Shown here: in pieces, positions 15,498 to 24,029 of the stretch
Position numbering within the stretch: the stretch's first letter is position 1
Layout of the letters: every line of letters begins with the position of its first letter
Position numbers and translations under genes: made by a program
Origin: Phenylobacterium sp.
GTDB taxonomy: Bacteria > Pseudomonadota > Alphaproteobacteria > Caulobacterales > Caulobacteraceae
Direction of reading: 5' to 3'
NCBI GenBank assembly: GCA_020402585.1
Contig: JADBZH010000031.1
Coordinates: forward strand, 1 to 64,000
DNA: 64,000 bases
The notes under the pieces: generated by a model
Told to the model about the DNA's origin: nothing
Seen by the model: the letters and a program-made list of their open reading frames with translations, nothing else
Databases searched by the model: none

Positions 15498-15908
15498 ATG
15501 AGCGAAGCTGAAGCCAAGCCCGCCGGCCGGGCCATCCCTGCGCCCGCGGTCACCGTCGAGAGCCAGCCCTTCTGGGACGCCGCCGCTGAGGGCCGGTTCC
15601 TGATCAAGCGCTGCACCGCCTGCGGCAAGGCGCACTGGTACCCCCGCGCCATCTGCCCCTTCTGCGCCTCGGACGACACGGTCTGGGAAGAGAGCCCCGG
15701 CGAGGGCGAGATCTACACCTTCTCCATCATGCGCCGCTCGCCCACGGGCCCCTACGTCATCGGCTACGTCACCCTCGACGAGGGCCCGGCGGTGCTGACC
15801 AACTTCGTGGACTGCGACCCGGACTCCCTGCGGATCGGCCAGAGGGTGAAGGTGCGCTTCCAGCCCACCGAAGGCGGCCCCCCGGCCCCGGTCTTCCGGC
15901 CGGCGTAA
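15498..15908 (+). CDS. DUF35 zinc-ribbon/OB-fold protein
   Basis: Acyl-CoA-associated OB-fold protein of 136 residues. The zinc ribbon CTACGKAHWYPRAICPFCASDD has four cysteines in C-x2-C...C-x2-C order, and an OB-fold follows (GEIYTFSIMRR, YVIGYVTLDEGPAVLTNFVD, GQRVKVRFQ). Such proteins pair with SCP2-type thiolases and form mixed complexes, acting as hydratases or aldolase partners. The start is 4 bases after the thiolase stop, so the two form an operon. Confidence 0.85.
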   Translation: MSEAEAKPAGRAIPAPAVTVESQPFWDAAAEGRFLIKRCTACGKAHWYPRAICPFCASDDTVWEESPGEGEIYTFSIMRRSPTGPYVIGYVTLDEGPAVLTNFVDCDPDSLRIGQRVKVRFQPTEGGPPAPVFRPA

Positions 15909-15913
15909 AGCGC

Positions 15914-16072
15914 CATTGCTCCCCCAAGGGGGAGCTGTCAGCGAAGCTGACTGAGGGGGTCAACGGCGCCTCAGCTGACCCCCTCCGGCCCGCTGCGCAG
16001 TCCACCTCCCCCTGGGGGGAGGAATTGGGGAGGCAAGGGGAAGCTCCCGGCGAAGCCCGGTGAGGGGGTCTG
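15914..16072. repeat. Intergenic palindromic repeat, copy R3
   Basis: A complete B-A arrangement in inverted orientation (GCTCCCCCAAGGGGGAGC ... CTGAGGGGGTCA, then CTGACCCCCTCCGG ... CTCCCCCTGGGGGGAG) is followed by a further B-type arm (CTCCCGGCGAAGCCCGGTGAGGGGGTC). It separates the DUF35 gene from the entericidin gene. Confidence 0.8.
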
Positions 16073-16152
16073 CGGCGTCGCCGCATCCCGTTCAGCATCT
16101 GTTAACCAAAGCGGGAGCCTAAGAGACGATAGTTTCCAGGCTCAGGCAAAGG

Positions 16153-16311
16153 ATGGCCGACATGCGCAAGATCCTCATCCTCGCGGCCGCCGCGGCGACC
16201 CTCGCCGTGGCCGGTTGCAACACCATCGCGGGCGTCGGCAAGGACGTCCAGGCCGCCGGCAGCGCCGTCACCAAGACGGCCGACCAGGCCAAGGAAGGCG
16301 TCAAGGAGTAA
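16153..16311 (+). CDS. Entericidin-family small lipoprotein
   Basis: Protein of 52 residues. The N-terminus MADMRKILILAAAAATLAVAGC is a lipoprotein signal peptide with lipobox LAVAGC. The mature peptide NTIAGVGKDVQAAGSAVTKTADQAKEG is the entericidin EcnA/EcnB pattern. Entericidins are small cell-envelope lipopeptides linked to stationary-phase lysis or stress in enterobacteria; their role in Caulobacterales is unknown. The start could also be the second Met (16162). A strong intrinsic terminator follows. Confidence 0.85.
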   Translation: MADMRKILILAAAAATLAVAGCNTIAGVGKDVQAAGSAVTKTADQAKEGVKE

Positions 16312-16336
16312 CCCTCGCGACGCCGCCGCAGGAATC

Positions 16337-16369
16337 GCCCGGCCGCCCCTCGGGGCCGCCGGGCTTTTT
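16337..16369 (+). terminator. Rho-independent terminator of the entericidin gene
   Basis: A 13-bp GC stem with one mismatch (16337-16349 with 16352-16364), a 2-base loop and five T residues (16365-16369). It sits 25 bases after the entericidin stop and touches the stop codon of the convergent kinase-like gene. Confidence 0.85.
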
Positions 16370-16917
16370 CATGCCCGGGCGTCGGCCGCCATCTGCTCCA
16401 GCAGGGCTTCGGCCTCCCGGGGCGACCTCACCCGGTGAAGGCGCAGGCCCGCCCATTTCGGGTCCGCGAACCGCTCCGCGCGCTTGGCGTTCGCCCGGGT
16501 GCGGTGGCGCAGGGTGAACCAGACCGGGTGGTCCTTGCCGAACCAGCGGATGAAGTGTTCCCGGTTGCCCGTTCCCGCCCACAGCTCGCGCCCGGTGACC
16601 GCCCGGTTCAGCGTGCGCCTCAAGAGGCGCGGCATGCTGACCGAGAGGGGATAGTCCAGCCAGATGACGTCGGTGGCCCGGCTCCAGATGAGGTCCTGGC
16701 AGACGGTGTAGTTGCCGTCGGTGACCCACTTCTCGCCCCGGGTGGCGGCCTCGACCCGGTCGACGAAGGCCTGCGGGTCCTCGGCATGCAGGTCGCGCCA
16801 GCCCGGCAGCCAGTTCAGGGCGTCCAGCTCCACCCGCTCCAGGCCGAACCGCGCCGCCAGACCCGCCGCCAGGGTCGACTTTCCCGCCCCGGAAACCCCC
16901 ATGATGGAGATGCGCAT
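16369..16917 (-). CDS. P-loop nucleoside/adenylate kinase-like protein
   Basis: P-loop ATPase of 182 residues. Walker A is GVSGAGKST (residues 7-15); a lid-like and substrate region follows with DALNWLPGWRD, WVTDGNYTVCQDLIWSRATDVIWLDYPLSV and an Arg-rich segment MPRLLRRTLNRA. This pattern is typical of small AAA/adenylate-kinase-like proteins such as the FlaR-type topology modulation group, whose substrates are not established. The start overlaps the stop of the upstream phosphotransferase gene by one base, so the two are coupled. Confidence 0.75.
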   Translation of the reverse strand: MRISIMGVSGAGKSTLAAGLAARFGLERVELDALNWLPGWRDLHAEDPQAFVDRVEAATRGEKWVTDGNYTVCQDLIWSRATDVIWLDYPLSVSMPRLLRRTLNRAVTGRELWAGTGNREHFIRWFGKDHPVWFTLRHRTRANAKRAERFADPKWAGLRLHRVRSPREAEALLEQMAADARA

Positions 16918-17801
16918 CAGGCGTCCTTTCCCACGACGGCCTCAATCACCTGCATGGCCAGCCTGTCCTCGCCAACGTTTCCCGCCAGAGTGATCAACGC
17001 CTTCCACAGGGCCCAGCCGCGCGCCCGGGTCCATACATCCCGATCCATCGCCATGGCGTCAACGAAGACCGCACGAGCCTCGCCCTCAAGGAAGGTCCAT
17101 GCGATGACCAGATCACAGGCGGGATCGCCGACCCCCATGATGCCGAAATCGATCACGGCGCTGAGGCGGCCCTCGCTCACCAGAAGATTTCCGGGAGAGA
17201 CATCTCCATGGATCCAGACCGGCGCGCCGGTCCATCGGGTCGCCAGGGCGCTCTCCCAGAGGGCTGCCGCTCCGACCTGATCCACCCCTGACCCCAGCTT
17301 GCGCAGGGCCCAGCTGACCTGCCGCGTGTAGGTGGACAGAAGGCCGCCCCGGAAAAAGTTGTGGGCGCCCGCCGCGGGTCCGCCGGAGGCGTCCAGTTGC
17401 TGGAGCGCCTTCAGAAAGCCCGCCAGGTCGCGGGCGAAGGTCACGGGGTCAGGGATGGCCGCGCTGCTGGCGCTCTCTCCCGGCAGCCATTGATTGACGG
17501 ACCAGGCCCAGGGAAAGTCGTCACCCGGCGCGCCGAGGGCGAGGGGTGTCTGGATGGCCAGCGGCAGATGCGGCGCGAGCTTCGGGAGCCAAAGCGCCTC
17601 CTTCTCGACCTGATGCGCGTGGGCCTCATCCCGGGGCAGTCGCAGGCTCAGCTCTTTCCCGAGATGAAAGGTCACATTGTCCTGGCCTCCCATGGCGACA
17701 GGCGTGACGGTCAGGTGCGCCCAATGCGGAAACTGCGCCGCGACCAGCCGGACGGCCAGGGCCGCGTCGATCGCAAAGCGTGCAGTCCCACCCGCGGACA
17801 T
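16917..17801 (-). CDS. Aminoglycoside phosphotransferase (APH)-family kinase
   Basis: Small-molecule kinase of 294 residues with the APH/choline kinase fold. Visible: the glycine-rich nucleotide region GGQDNVTFHLG, the catalytic loop WIHGDVSPGNLLV (HGD-x-x-x-x-N) and the metal-binding VIDFGIMGVGDPACDLVIAW (DFG-like plus D-P-A-x-D). The order of these motifs resembles macrolide and homoserine kinase-like APH proteins. A resistance role cannot be concluded from sequence alone. It lies 2 bases after the CoA-transferase stop and overlaps the next gene, forming a three-gene minus-strand unit. Confidence 0.85.
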   Translation of the reverse strand: MSAGGTARFAIDAALAVRLVAAQFPHWAHLTVTPVAMGGQDNVTFHLGKELSLRLPRDEAHAHQVEKEALWLPKLAPHLPLAIQTPLALGAPGDDFPWAWSVNQWLPGESASSAAIPDPVTFARDLAGFLKALQQLDASGGPAAGAHNFFRGGLLSTYTRQVSWALRKLGSGVDQVGAAALWESALATRWTGAPVWIHGDVSPGNLLVSEGRLSAVIDFGIMGVGDPACDLVIAWTFLEGEARAVFVDAMAMDRDVWTRARGWALWKALITLAGNVGEDRLAMQVIEAVVGKDA

Positions 17802-17803
17802 GG

Positions 17804-19021
17804 TCAGTTCCGTTTGAGGCCCAGCTCCGCCCAGACCTCGTCGGTGTGCTCGCCCAGGCGGGGCGGGTGGCGGCGGATGTTGCTGGGCGAGCCGGTGAAC
17901 TTCACCGGCGGCTTCATGGCCAGATAGGGCCCGGCGTGCGGGTGCTCGTGGCGCTCGAAGAAGCCCACGGCGGACAGGTGCGGGTCGTCGGGCAGGTCGT
18001 CCAGCCGGGCGGTGCGCACCACCGGGATGGACAGGGGCTTCAGGAGGTCCAGCCATTCCTGGGTGGTCTTGGTCTTGGTCACCTCGCCCACCAGACCATA
18101 GAGTTCCTGGATGTGCTTGCCGCGGGTGGCGTAGTCGGAAAAGCGCGGGTCCTTGCCGAAGCTCTCGGCCATGCCGGCGGCGGCGAAGAACTGGTCCCAC
18201 TGCTTGTCGGTGTAGGGCAACAGGCCGATGTGCCCGTCCTTGGTCTCGTAGGGGCGGCGGTTCGGATTGGCCACGCGCTGGTAGGCCCACTGGCCGATGG
18301 GCGGGTCGAAGGCGTGGTCGTAGAGGTGTTCGACCAGGGTGAAGCTGGTCATGCATTCCAGCATGGGCACCTCGATGAACTGGCCCTCGCCGGTGCGCTC
18401 GCGGTGCAGGAGGCCGGCGGTGATGGCCTGGCTCATGAACAGGCCCGAGACCTTGTCGGCCACCAGGGTGGGCAGGATGCGCGGCGTCGGGTTGCCGTCC
18501 GTGCGGGGCAGGAGGTCCGCCAGGCCCGAGGCCGACTGGATCAGGTCGTCATAGGCCGGCTCGCCGGCATAGGGCCCCTCCGAGCCGTAGCCCGCCGCGT
18601 GCACATAGACGACGTCGGGCCGCAGGGCGCGGACGTCCTCATAGGCAAGGCCCAGCCGCTTCAGGCCCTCGTAGCGGATGGAGGTGGCGAAGACCTCGCA
18701 GGAGGCGATCAGGGCCTCCATCAGGGGTCGGCTCGCCGGGTCCTTCATGTCCACCACCACCGAGCGCTTGTTGCGGTTGATGGTCAGGAAGATGGGGCCC
18801 AGGTCCCGGGGCGCGCCCTGCGGCACATGGCCGGCCCAGCGCATGATGTCGCCTCCGTCGCCCCGCCCCGAGCCGGGGTCTTCGATCTTGATCACCTCGG
18901 CGCCCTGGTCGCCCAGGATCTGGGTGGCGTAGGAGCCGAAGACCACGCTGGTCAGGTCCAGGATGCGCACGCCCGCCAGGGGGCCCGTCGCCTTTGTCGC
19001 AAGTTCCCGGGTTTCCGCCAC
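17804..19021 (-). CDS. CaiB/BaiF family III CoA-transferase
   Basis: Family III CoA-transferase of 405 residues, which moves CoA between acyl-CoA and a free acid. Hallmarks: GPLAGVRILDLTSVVFGSYATQILGDQGAEVIKIEDPGSGRGD at the N-terminus, NRNKRSVVVDMKD, YGSEGPYAGEPAYDDLIQSASGL with the catalytic Asp region, and VADKVSGLFMSQAITAGLLHRERTGEGQFIEVPMLE. The GTG start at 19021 follows GGGGAGA. It is divergent from an acyl-CoA dehydrogenase gene 75 bases away, so the pair probably serves one acid-degradation route; the acid itself is unknown. Confidence 0.9.
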   Translation of the reverse strand: MAETRELATKATGPLAGVRILDLTSVVFGSYATQILGDQGAEVIKIEDPGSGRGDGGDIMRWAGHVPQGAPRDLGPIFLTINRNKRSVVVDMKDPASRPLMEALIASCEVFATSIRYEGLKRLGLAYEDVRALRPDVVYVHAAGYGSEGPYAGEPAYDDLIQSASGLADLLPRTDGNPTPRILPTLVADKVSGLFMSQAITAGLLHRERTGEGQFIEVPMLECMTSFTLVEHLYDHAFDPPIGQWAYQRVANPNRRPYETKDGHIGLLPYTDKQWDQFFAAAGMAESFGKDPRFSDYATRGKHIQELYGLVGEVTKTKTTQEWLDLLKPLSIPVVRTARLDDLPDDPHLSAVGFFERHEHPHAGPYLAMKPPVKFTGSPSNIRRHPPRLGEHTDEVWAELGLKRN

Positions 19022-19096
19022 GTCGTGTCTCCCCTTGGCCGTTTCCGTCGTTATGATCCCCCCAGCGGAGGGCGCAAGCCGCGAGGAGGCCGTCGC

Positions 19097-20263
19097 ATGG
19101 ACTTTCAGCTTTCCGATGAGCACCGGATGCTCAGGGACCTCGCCGAACGCTTCGTGCGCGAGGAGCTCATCCCCCTTGAGGGGGCCGTGCTGGCGCGGGA
19201 CGCGGCCGGGCAGGGGATCTGGCTCTCGCCGGAGGAGCGCGCCCGCATCGACGACGTGTCGCAAAAGCTGGGTCTCTGGGGCCTGGACGCGCCTGAGGAT
19301 GTCGGTGGATTCGACCTGCCCCAGGTGGCCCTGGTCGGCGTCAATGAGGCCATGGGTTCGACCATCACGCCCTACACCCTGCCGCCGGACTCGCCGAACC
19401 TGCGCATGCTGATGGCCACGGTGACCGAGCGCCAGCGCGAGGCCTACCTGGCCCCCTATGCGGCCGGAAAGACCATCAGCGCCATCGGCATCTCCGAGCC
19501 GGGCGCCGGCGCCGATCCGGCGGGCATGATCACCCGGGCCGTCCGCGACGGCGACGACTGGATCCTCAACGGCCGGAAGATCTGGACCAGCCGGGCCGAG
19601 CAGGCCGACTTCACCATCGTCATGGCCGTTACCGACAAGGAGAAGGGCTCGCGCGGCGGCATGAGCGCCTTCCTGGTCGACCGCGACACCCCCGGCTTCA
19701 ACATTCTGCGCCGCATTCCCATGCTGGCCGGCGCCTTCACCTACGAGATCGCCCTCGACGACGTCCGGGTGCCGGGCTGGAAGCTGCTGGGCGAGGAGGG
19801 GCAGGGCTTCGCCCCCATGCAGGTACGCCTCGGCACCCGCCGCATCGAGATGGCCGCCTGGTGCATCGGCCTCGCCCAGCGGGCCCTGGACATGATGATC
19901 GAGTTCGCGCCCCAGCGGGTGACCTTCGGCCAGCCCCTGTCCCAGCGCCAGGCCGTCCAGTGGTGGGCCGCCGACGCCGCGACCAGGATCCACGCCGCCC
20001 GCCTGATGACCTATCACTGCGCCTGGAAGCTGGATCAGGGTCAGGACGTGAAGAACGAGATCTCGATGATCAAGGTCTTCGCCACCGAGATGGCCTGGGA
20101 GGTCCTGGACAATGTCATGCAGTGCTTCGGCGCCATGGGCATGACCAAGGAACTGCCCCTGCACCTGATGGCGGCCAGCGTCCGCAACATGCGAATCTAC
20201 GACGGGCCTTCCGAAGTCCACCGCATGGTGGTCGCCCGCAACCTCCTGGGAGTGAAGAGATGA
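19097..20263 (+). CDS. Acyl-CoA dehydrogenase
   Basis: Flavin acyl-CoA dehydrogenase of 388 residues, the usual length. Visible: N-terminal helical domain (MDFQLSDEHRMLRDLAERFVREEL), the central IGISEPGAGADPAGM and KIWTSRAEQADF segments that bind FAD and substrate, and the C-terminal motifs RVTFGQPLSQRQAVQWWAADAA, CFGAMGMTKELPL and YDGPSEVHRMVVARNLL. It oxidises an acyl-CoA to the enoyl-CoA and passes electrons to ETF. The substrate range is not evident. Its stop overlaps the crotonase gene start by 4 bases, indicating a shared operon. Confidence 0.92.
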   Translation: MDFQLSDEHRMLRDLAERFVREELIPLEGAVLARDAAGQGIWLSPEERARIDDVSQKLGLWGLDAPEDVGGFDLPQVALVGVNEAMGSTITPYTLPPDSPNLRMLMATVTERQREAYLAPYAAGKTISAIGISEPGAGADPAGMITRAVRDGDDWILNGRKIWTSRAEQADFTIVMAVTDKEKGSRGGMSAFLVDRDTPGFNILRRIPMLAGAFTYEIALDDVRVPGWKLLGEEGQGFAPMQVRLGTRRIEMAAWCIGLAQRALDMMIEFAPQRVTFGQPLSQRQAVQWWAADAATRIHAARLMTYHCAWKLDQGQDVKNEISMIKVFATEMAWEVLDNVMQCFGAMGMTKELPLHLMAASVRNMRIYDGPSEVHRMVVARNLLGVKR

Positions 20264-21045
20264 CCACCACCACCGAGCGCCCCGAAATCACCGTCGAGAA
20301 GATTGGCCAGATCGCGGTGGTCACCCTCGACCGGCCGCCGAACAACCACGTCTCCGTGCCCCTGATGCGTGACCTGGCCGACCTCATGGAGAAGATCGAC
20401 CGGGACGATACGGTCCGCGCCGTCGTCCTGGCCTCGGCGGGCAAGGCCTTCTGCGCCGGCGCCGACCTCGTGGCCCCCGATGGGATCGGCGGCTCGGGCA
20501 TGAACGGGATCAACGACCTCTACACCCAGGCCGTGCGCCTCTTCTCCGTGGAGACCCCGATCGTCGCCGCCGTCCAGGGCGCGGCGGTGGGCGCGGGCCT
20601 GGGCCTGGCCCTCGTGGCGGACTTCCGCATCGCCTCCCCTGAGGCCCGCTTCACCGCCAACTTCGTCAAGCTGGGCTTCCATCCCGGCTTCGGCCTGACC
20701 CACACCCTGCCCCGACTGGTCGGCGAGCAGAGGGCCGCCCTGATGTTCCTGACCGGCCGCCGGGTGAAGCCCGAAGAGGCCCTGGCCTGGGGCCTGGTGG
20801 ACGAGGTGGTCCCGCAGGCTCAGCTGCTGGAGGCCGCCAAGGCCCTGGCCGGCGAGATCGCCGAGAACGCCCCCCTGGCGGTAGTCGCCACCCGCAAGAC
20901 CCTGCGCGCCGGCCTCGCCGCCGCCGTCCGGGCCCAGACCGACCACGAGCACGGCCAGCAGACCATCCTGCGCGCCACCGAGGACTTCGCCGAGGGCGTC
21001 CGCGCCGTGGCTGAGCGCCGGCCGGGCAACTTCCGGGGGCGGTAG
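20260..21045 (+). CDS. Crotonase (enoyl-CoA hydratase/isomerase) family protein lacking both hydratase glutamates
   Basis: Crotonase-fold protein of 261 residues. The oxyanion-hole segments are present (AGKAFCAGADLVA and QGAAVGAGLGLALVADFRIA), as is the LTGRRVKPEEALAWGLVDEVVP motif. Aligned with rat hydratase, Glu144 (GGGCELA) is replaced by Gly in GAGLGLA, and Glu164 (QPEILLG) by Phe in ANFVKLG. True hydratase chemistry is therefore unlikely; other crotonase activities (isomerase, thioesterase, lyase) are possible. It is translationally coupled to the acyl-CoA dehydrogenase gene. Confidence 0.85.
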   Translation: MTTTTERPEITVEKIGQIAVVTLDRPPNNHVSVPLMRDLADLMEKIDRDDTVRAVVLASAGKAFCAGADLVAPDGIGGSGMNGINDLYTQAVRLFSVETPIVAAVQGAAVGAGLGLALVADFRIASPEARFTANFVKLGFHPGFGLTHTLPRLVGEQRAALMFLTGRRVKPEEALAWGLVDEVVPQAQLLEAAKALAGEIAENAPLAVVATRKTLRAGLAAAVRAQTDHEHGQQTILRATEDFAEGVRAVAERRPGNFRGR

Positions 21046-21059
21046 GTTCGCCAAAGCCC

Positions 21060-21203
21060 AATTCCTCCCCCGAGGTGGAGGTGGCGCGCTCAGCAGACCC
21101 CCTCACCGACCTTCGCCGGGAGCTCCCCCTTGGGGGAGCAATGGCTCGGTAATTCCTCCCCCCAGGGGGAGGTGGACCGCGAAGCGGGCCGGAGGGGGTC
21201 TAC
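21060..21203. repeat. Intergenic palindromic repeat, copy R4
   Basis: An A-type half (ATTCCTCCCCC..., degraded), a B half (AGACCCCCTCACCG to GGGGGAGCAAT) and an A half (ATTCCTCCCCCCAGGGGGAGG to GGAGGGGGTC) lie between the convergent crotonase and glucokinase genes. Confidence 0.8.
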
Positions 21204-21226
21204 GGCGACTGACGGAAGGCCAGCGA

Positions 21227-22201
21227 TCAGCGCAGGCCGACGGCGGGGCGCTTCAGCGCCCGGGCGGCGCCCACCAGGGCGGCGTAAGGGTGCTGGATCA
21301 GGGTGGTCGGAATCGCGGCCATGAAGTCGCTCATCCGGCCCTTGGCCTCGAACCGGCGGCGGAACTCGCCGCTGGCCAGCCTGTCCGCCATCTTTGGCGC
21401 CATTCCACCTGAGATGAAGACCCCGCCGCGGGCGCCAAAGGTCAGGGCCAGGTCGCCTGCAACCGACCCCAGGATGGCGCAGAAGCGGTCCAGGGTCGCG
21501 CAGGCCAGGGTGTCTCCCGACTCCGCCGAAGCGGTGATGGTCGCCGCGTCCGGCAGGTCCGCCGGCCGTCCCTCAATCTCGGCCAGGGCCGAGTAAAGGT
21601 TGAACAGCCCCGGTCCCGAGAGAATCCTTTCGATCGAGGTGCGCCCGAACCTCCGGGTCAGGATCCTCAGGATCTCGATCTCCACGTCGTCCGTCGGGGC
21701 GAAGGCCGCATGGCCGCCCTCGCCGGCCACCTCCACGTCGCCCCGCTCGGATCGCGCCAGGCCCGCGACGCCGAATCCTGTGCCGGCGCCCATCACCACC
21801 AGCGGGGCGAAGTCCGCGCCCCGGACATCAGGGCCGATCCGCCTCAGGGTGTCGGCCGGCAGGAGCGGCGCGGCCAGGGCCTGGGCGGCGAAGTCGTTGA
21901 TCAGCCGGACGGACTCGAACTCAAAGGCGACGAAGAGCTCGCCCTCCGAGGCCCGCCAGCTGTTGTTGGTGAACTGGATCTCGCCATCCACCACCGGTCC
22001 GGCCACGGCCAGGACGGCGCGCTCGGGCCGCTTGCGGCCCAGGGTCTTCTCCAGATAGGTGGCGATCACCTCCGTCAGGGAGGGGTAGTTCCGCTCGTCA
22101 TAGGTGACGGGGTGGCGGATGTGCCCTTCCTCGTCGACCAGGGCCAGGCGCGCATGGGTGCCGCCGATGTCGCCGACAAGCCCGGTGTACACGTTTTTCA
22201 A
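21227..22201 (-). CDS. glk: Glucokinase
   Basis: ATP-dependent glucokinase of 324 residues when started at TTG (22201), the length of bacterial Glk. It phosphorylates glucose to glucose 6-phosphate. The phosphate 1 motif GDIGGTHARLAL is at the N-terminus, ESVRLINDFAAQA holds the catalytic Asp, VVMGAGTGFGVAGLA and GEGGHAAFAP follow, and GGVFISGGMAPKM is the adenosine motif. A longer frame runs upstream without family similarity, so the TTG is preferred. It lies downstream of pyruvate kinase on the same strand; the two may form a glycolytic unit, although the gap is 99 bases. Confidence 0.92.
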   Translation of the reverse strand: MKNVYTGLVGDIGGTHARLALVDEEGHIRHPVTYDERNYPSLTEVIATYLEKTLGRKRPERAVLAVAGPVVDGEIQFTNNSWRASEGELFVAFEFESVRLINDFAAQALAAPLLPADTLRRIGPDVRGADFAPLVVMGAGTGFGVAGLARSERGDVEVAGEGGHAAFAPTDDVEIEILRILTRRFGRTSIERILSGPGLFNLYSALAEIEGRPADLPDAATITASAESGDTLACATLDRFCAILGSVAGDLALTFGARGGVFISGGMAPKMADRLASGEFRRRFEAKGRMSDFMAAIPTTLIQHPYAALVGAARALKRPAVGLR

Positions 22202-22300
22202 GGTCTCACCCCGCAGGCGCAGGCGTGCGCCGGTCCGGGCGCGCGGCGAGGGATTAGCCCAATCCCGGGCGGCTTGCACCCCTTCGTTTGCGGCCGCGCC

Positions 22301-23722
22301 TCAGCGTCTCAGGGGCGCATGCGCAATGCGCAGGATGTTGGCCGCGCCGGGCGATCCCATGGGCAGGCCCGCCAGGATCAGCACCCGGTGCCCGGGGGGG
22401 CACAGTCCCGCCGCCAGGGCCTCATCCACGGCCACCCGGGCCAGGTCCTCGGGATCGGTGATGATGTCGACCACCCGGGCCTCCACCCCCCAGGCCAGGG
22501 CCAGGCGCCGGGCGGTGGCCAGGCGGGTGGTCAGGGCCAGGGTCGGCTGGAGGGGGCGTTCCCGCGACAGGCGAAGCGCGGTCTGGCCGGTGGTGGTGAA
22601 GGCGGCGAGGCAGCCGGTGGAGGCCGAGTCGGCGGCCCGGCGGGCGGCGGCCACCAGGGCGTCGGCGTCCGCGTCCTCCACCGGGTATTCGGCGGCCATC
22701 AGCTCGGGCCAGCGCGGATCGCGCTCCACCCGGGTCAGGATCCGATCCATCATGGTCACGGCTTCGAGGGGATACTCGCCTGCTGCGGTCTCAGCTGACA
22801 GCATGACGGCGTCTGCGCCCTCATAGACGGCGGCGGCCACGTCCGAGGCCTCGGCCCGGGTGGGCGTCGGCGAGTGGATCATGGATTCCAGCATCTGGGT
22901 CGCCACGATGACGGGGATGCCTCGCGTTCTCGCCGCGCGCACCAGGGTCTTCTGGACCACTGGCACGTCCTCCGGCGCCAGCTCCACGCCCAGGTCGCCC
23001 CGGGCCACCATGACGGCCTCGGACAGGTCCAGGATCTCGTCCAGGGCCTCCAGGGCGGCGGGCTTCTCGATCTTGGCCAGCACGCCGGCGCGGCCCAGGA
23101 CGATCTGCCTCAGCTCGGCCATGTCGGCGGCGCGCTGCACGAAGGACAGGGCCACCCAGTCCACCCCCTGGGCGAGGGCGAAGTCCAGGTCGATCCGGTC
23201 CTTCTCGGTCAGGGCGGGGATGGGGATGGCCAGGCCGGGCAGGTTCAGGCCCTTGTGGTCCGACAGGGCCTCGCCCCCGATCACCTCGGTCTCTGCGAAG
23301 TCCTCGCCATGGCGCACCACCTTCAGCCGGACCTTGCCGTCATCCAGCAGGACATCCGCGCCGGCCTTCAGGGCGGCGAAGATTTCGGGATGCGGCACGC
23401 AGACCCGCCGGGCATCGCCGGGGGTGGGATCCCGGTCCAGCCGGAAGGCCTGGCCACGCGTCAGCTCGACCCGCCGGTCCTTGAACTCGCCCAGCCGGAT
23501 CTTGGGGCCCTGCAGGTCGGCCAGGACGGCCAGGGGCCGCCCCACCTCGGCCTCGGCGGCCCGGACCCGGGCGATCGCCGTCGCGTGGTCAGCATGCTCG
23601 CCATGGCTGAAATTGACCCGGAAAACGTCCGCCCCGGCCCGAGCCAGGGCGACGATCTGCTCCGGCTTGCGGCTCGCCGGTCCCAGGGTGGCGACAATGC
23701 GGGCTCTGCGGGCGCGAATCAT
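22301..23722 (-). CDS. pyk: Pyruvate kinase
   Basis: Pyruvate kinase of 473 residues converting phosphoenolpyruvate and ADP to pyruvate and ATP. Motifs: RRARIVATLGPASR, FRVNFSHGEH, LQGPKIRLGEF, the active-site KIEKPAALEALDEIL (catalytic Lys) and MVARGDLGVELAPEDVPVVQK, then TQMLESMIHSPTPTRAEASDVAAAVYEGADAVMLSAETAAGEYP. The C-terminal allosteric domain is present. It is probably cotranscribed with glk. Confidence 0.96.
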   Translation of the reverse strand: MIRARRARIVATLGPASRKPEQIVALARAGADVFRVNFSHGEHADHATAIARVRAAEAEVGRPLAVLADLQGPKIRLGEFKDRRVELTRGQAFRLDRDPTPGDARRVCVPHPEIFAALKAGADVLLDDGKVRLKVVRHGEDFAETEVIGGEALSDHKGLNLPGLAIPIPALTEKDRIDLDFALAQGVDWVALSFVQRAADMAELRQIVLGRAGVLAKIEKPAALEALDEILDLSEAVMVARGDLGVELAPEDVPVVQKTLVRAARTRGIPVIVATQMLESMIHSPTPTRAEASDVAAAVYEGADAVMLSAETAAGEYPLEAVTMMDRILTRVERDPRWPELMAAEYPVEDADADALVAAARRAADSASTGCLAAFTTTGQTALRLSRERPLQPTLALTTRLATARRLALAWGVEARVVDIITDPEDLARVAVDEALAAGLCPPGHRVLILAGLPMGSPGAANILRIAHAPLRR

Positions 23723-23792
23723 GAGGGGTCCTGCTGCGGGTTGGGCACACCCTTGGCCCTAAACTTTGAAAGGGGTTTAACAGTGGCGCCCT

Positions 23793-24024
23793 AATTCCTC
23801 CCCCCAGGGGGAGGTGGACCGCGCAGCGGGCCGGAGGGGGTCAACGGCGGCTCAGTTGACCCCCTCTCCCGCCTCCGGCGGGAGCTCCCCCTTGGGGGAG
23901 CAATGGGCCCTTTAGTTCCTCCCCCCAGGGGGAGGTGGCGCGCGCCAGCGCGATGGAGGGGGTCAACGGCGTCTCAACAGACCCCCTCAACAGACTTCGC
24001 CGCGAGCCCCCCTGGGGCAGCAAT
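23793..24024. repeat. Intergenic palindromic repeat, copy R5 (two full units)
   Basis: Two A-B pairs lie in tandem (A 23793-23841, B from about 23857, then A with a TGGCGCGCGCCAGCGCGATGGA stem variant, then B). The long arms and outer GCTCCCCC/GGGGGAGC palindromes match the other copies. The array fills most of the 307-base gap between pyk and the carboxylesterase gene, where no gene is visible. Confidence 0.8.
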
Positions 24025-24029
24025 GGGCT

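Noticed and set aside
14261-15679. 472-codon frame antisense to the thiolase gene
   Set aside because: Low-complexity Gly/Ala/Val/His product typical of antisense frames in G+C-rich genes; no motif.
16917-17801. Antibiotic-resistance aminoglycoside kinase
   Set aside because: The APH fold is clear, but neighbours are metabolic and no resistance-specific motif can be seen; left as a general kinase.
17780-20263. Very long open frames on both strands (over 800 codons) across the CoA-transferase/acyl-CoA dehydrogenase region
   Set aside because: They are fusions of the true genes with antisense frames kept open by high G+C; the family-typical starts at 19021 and 19097 and lack of similarity outside them decide.
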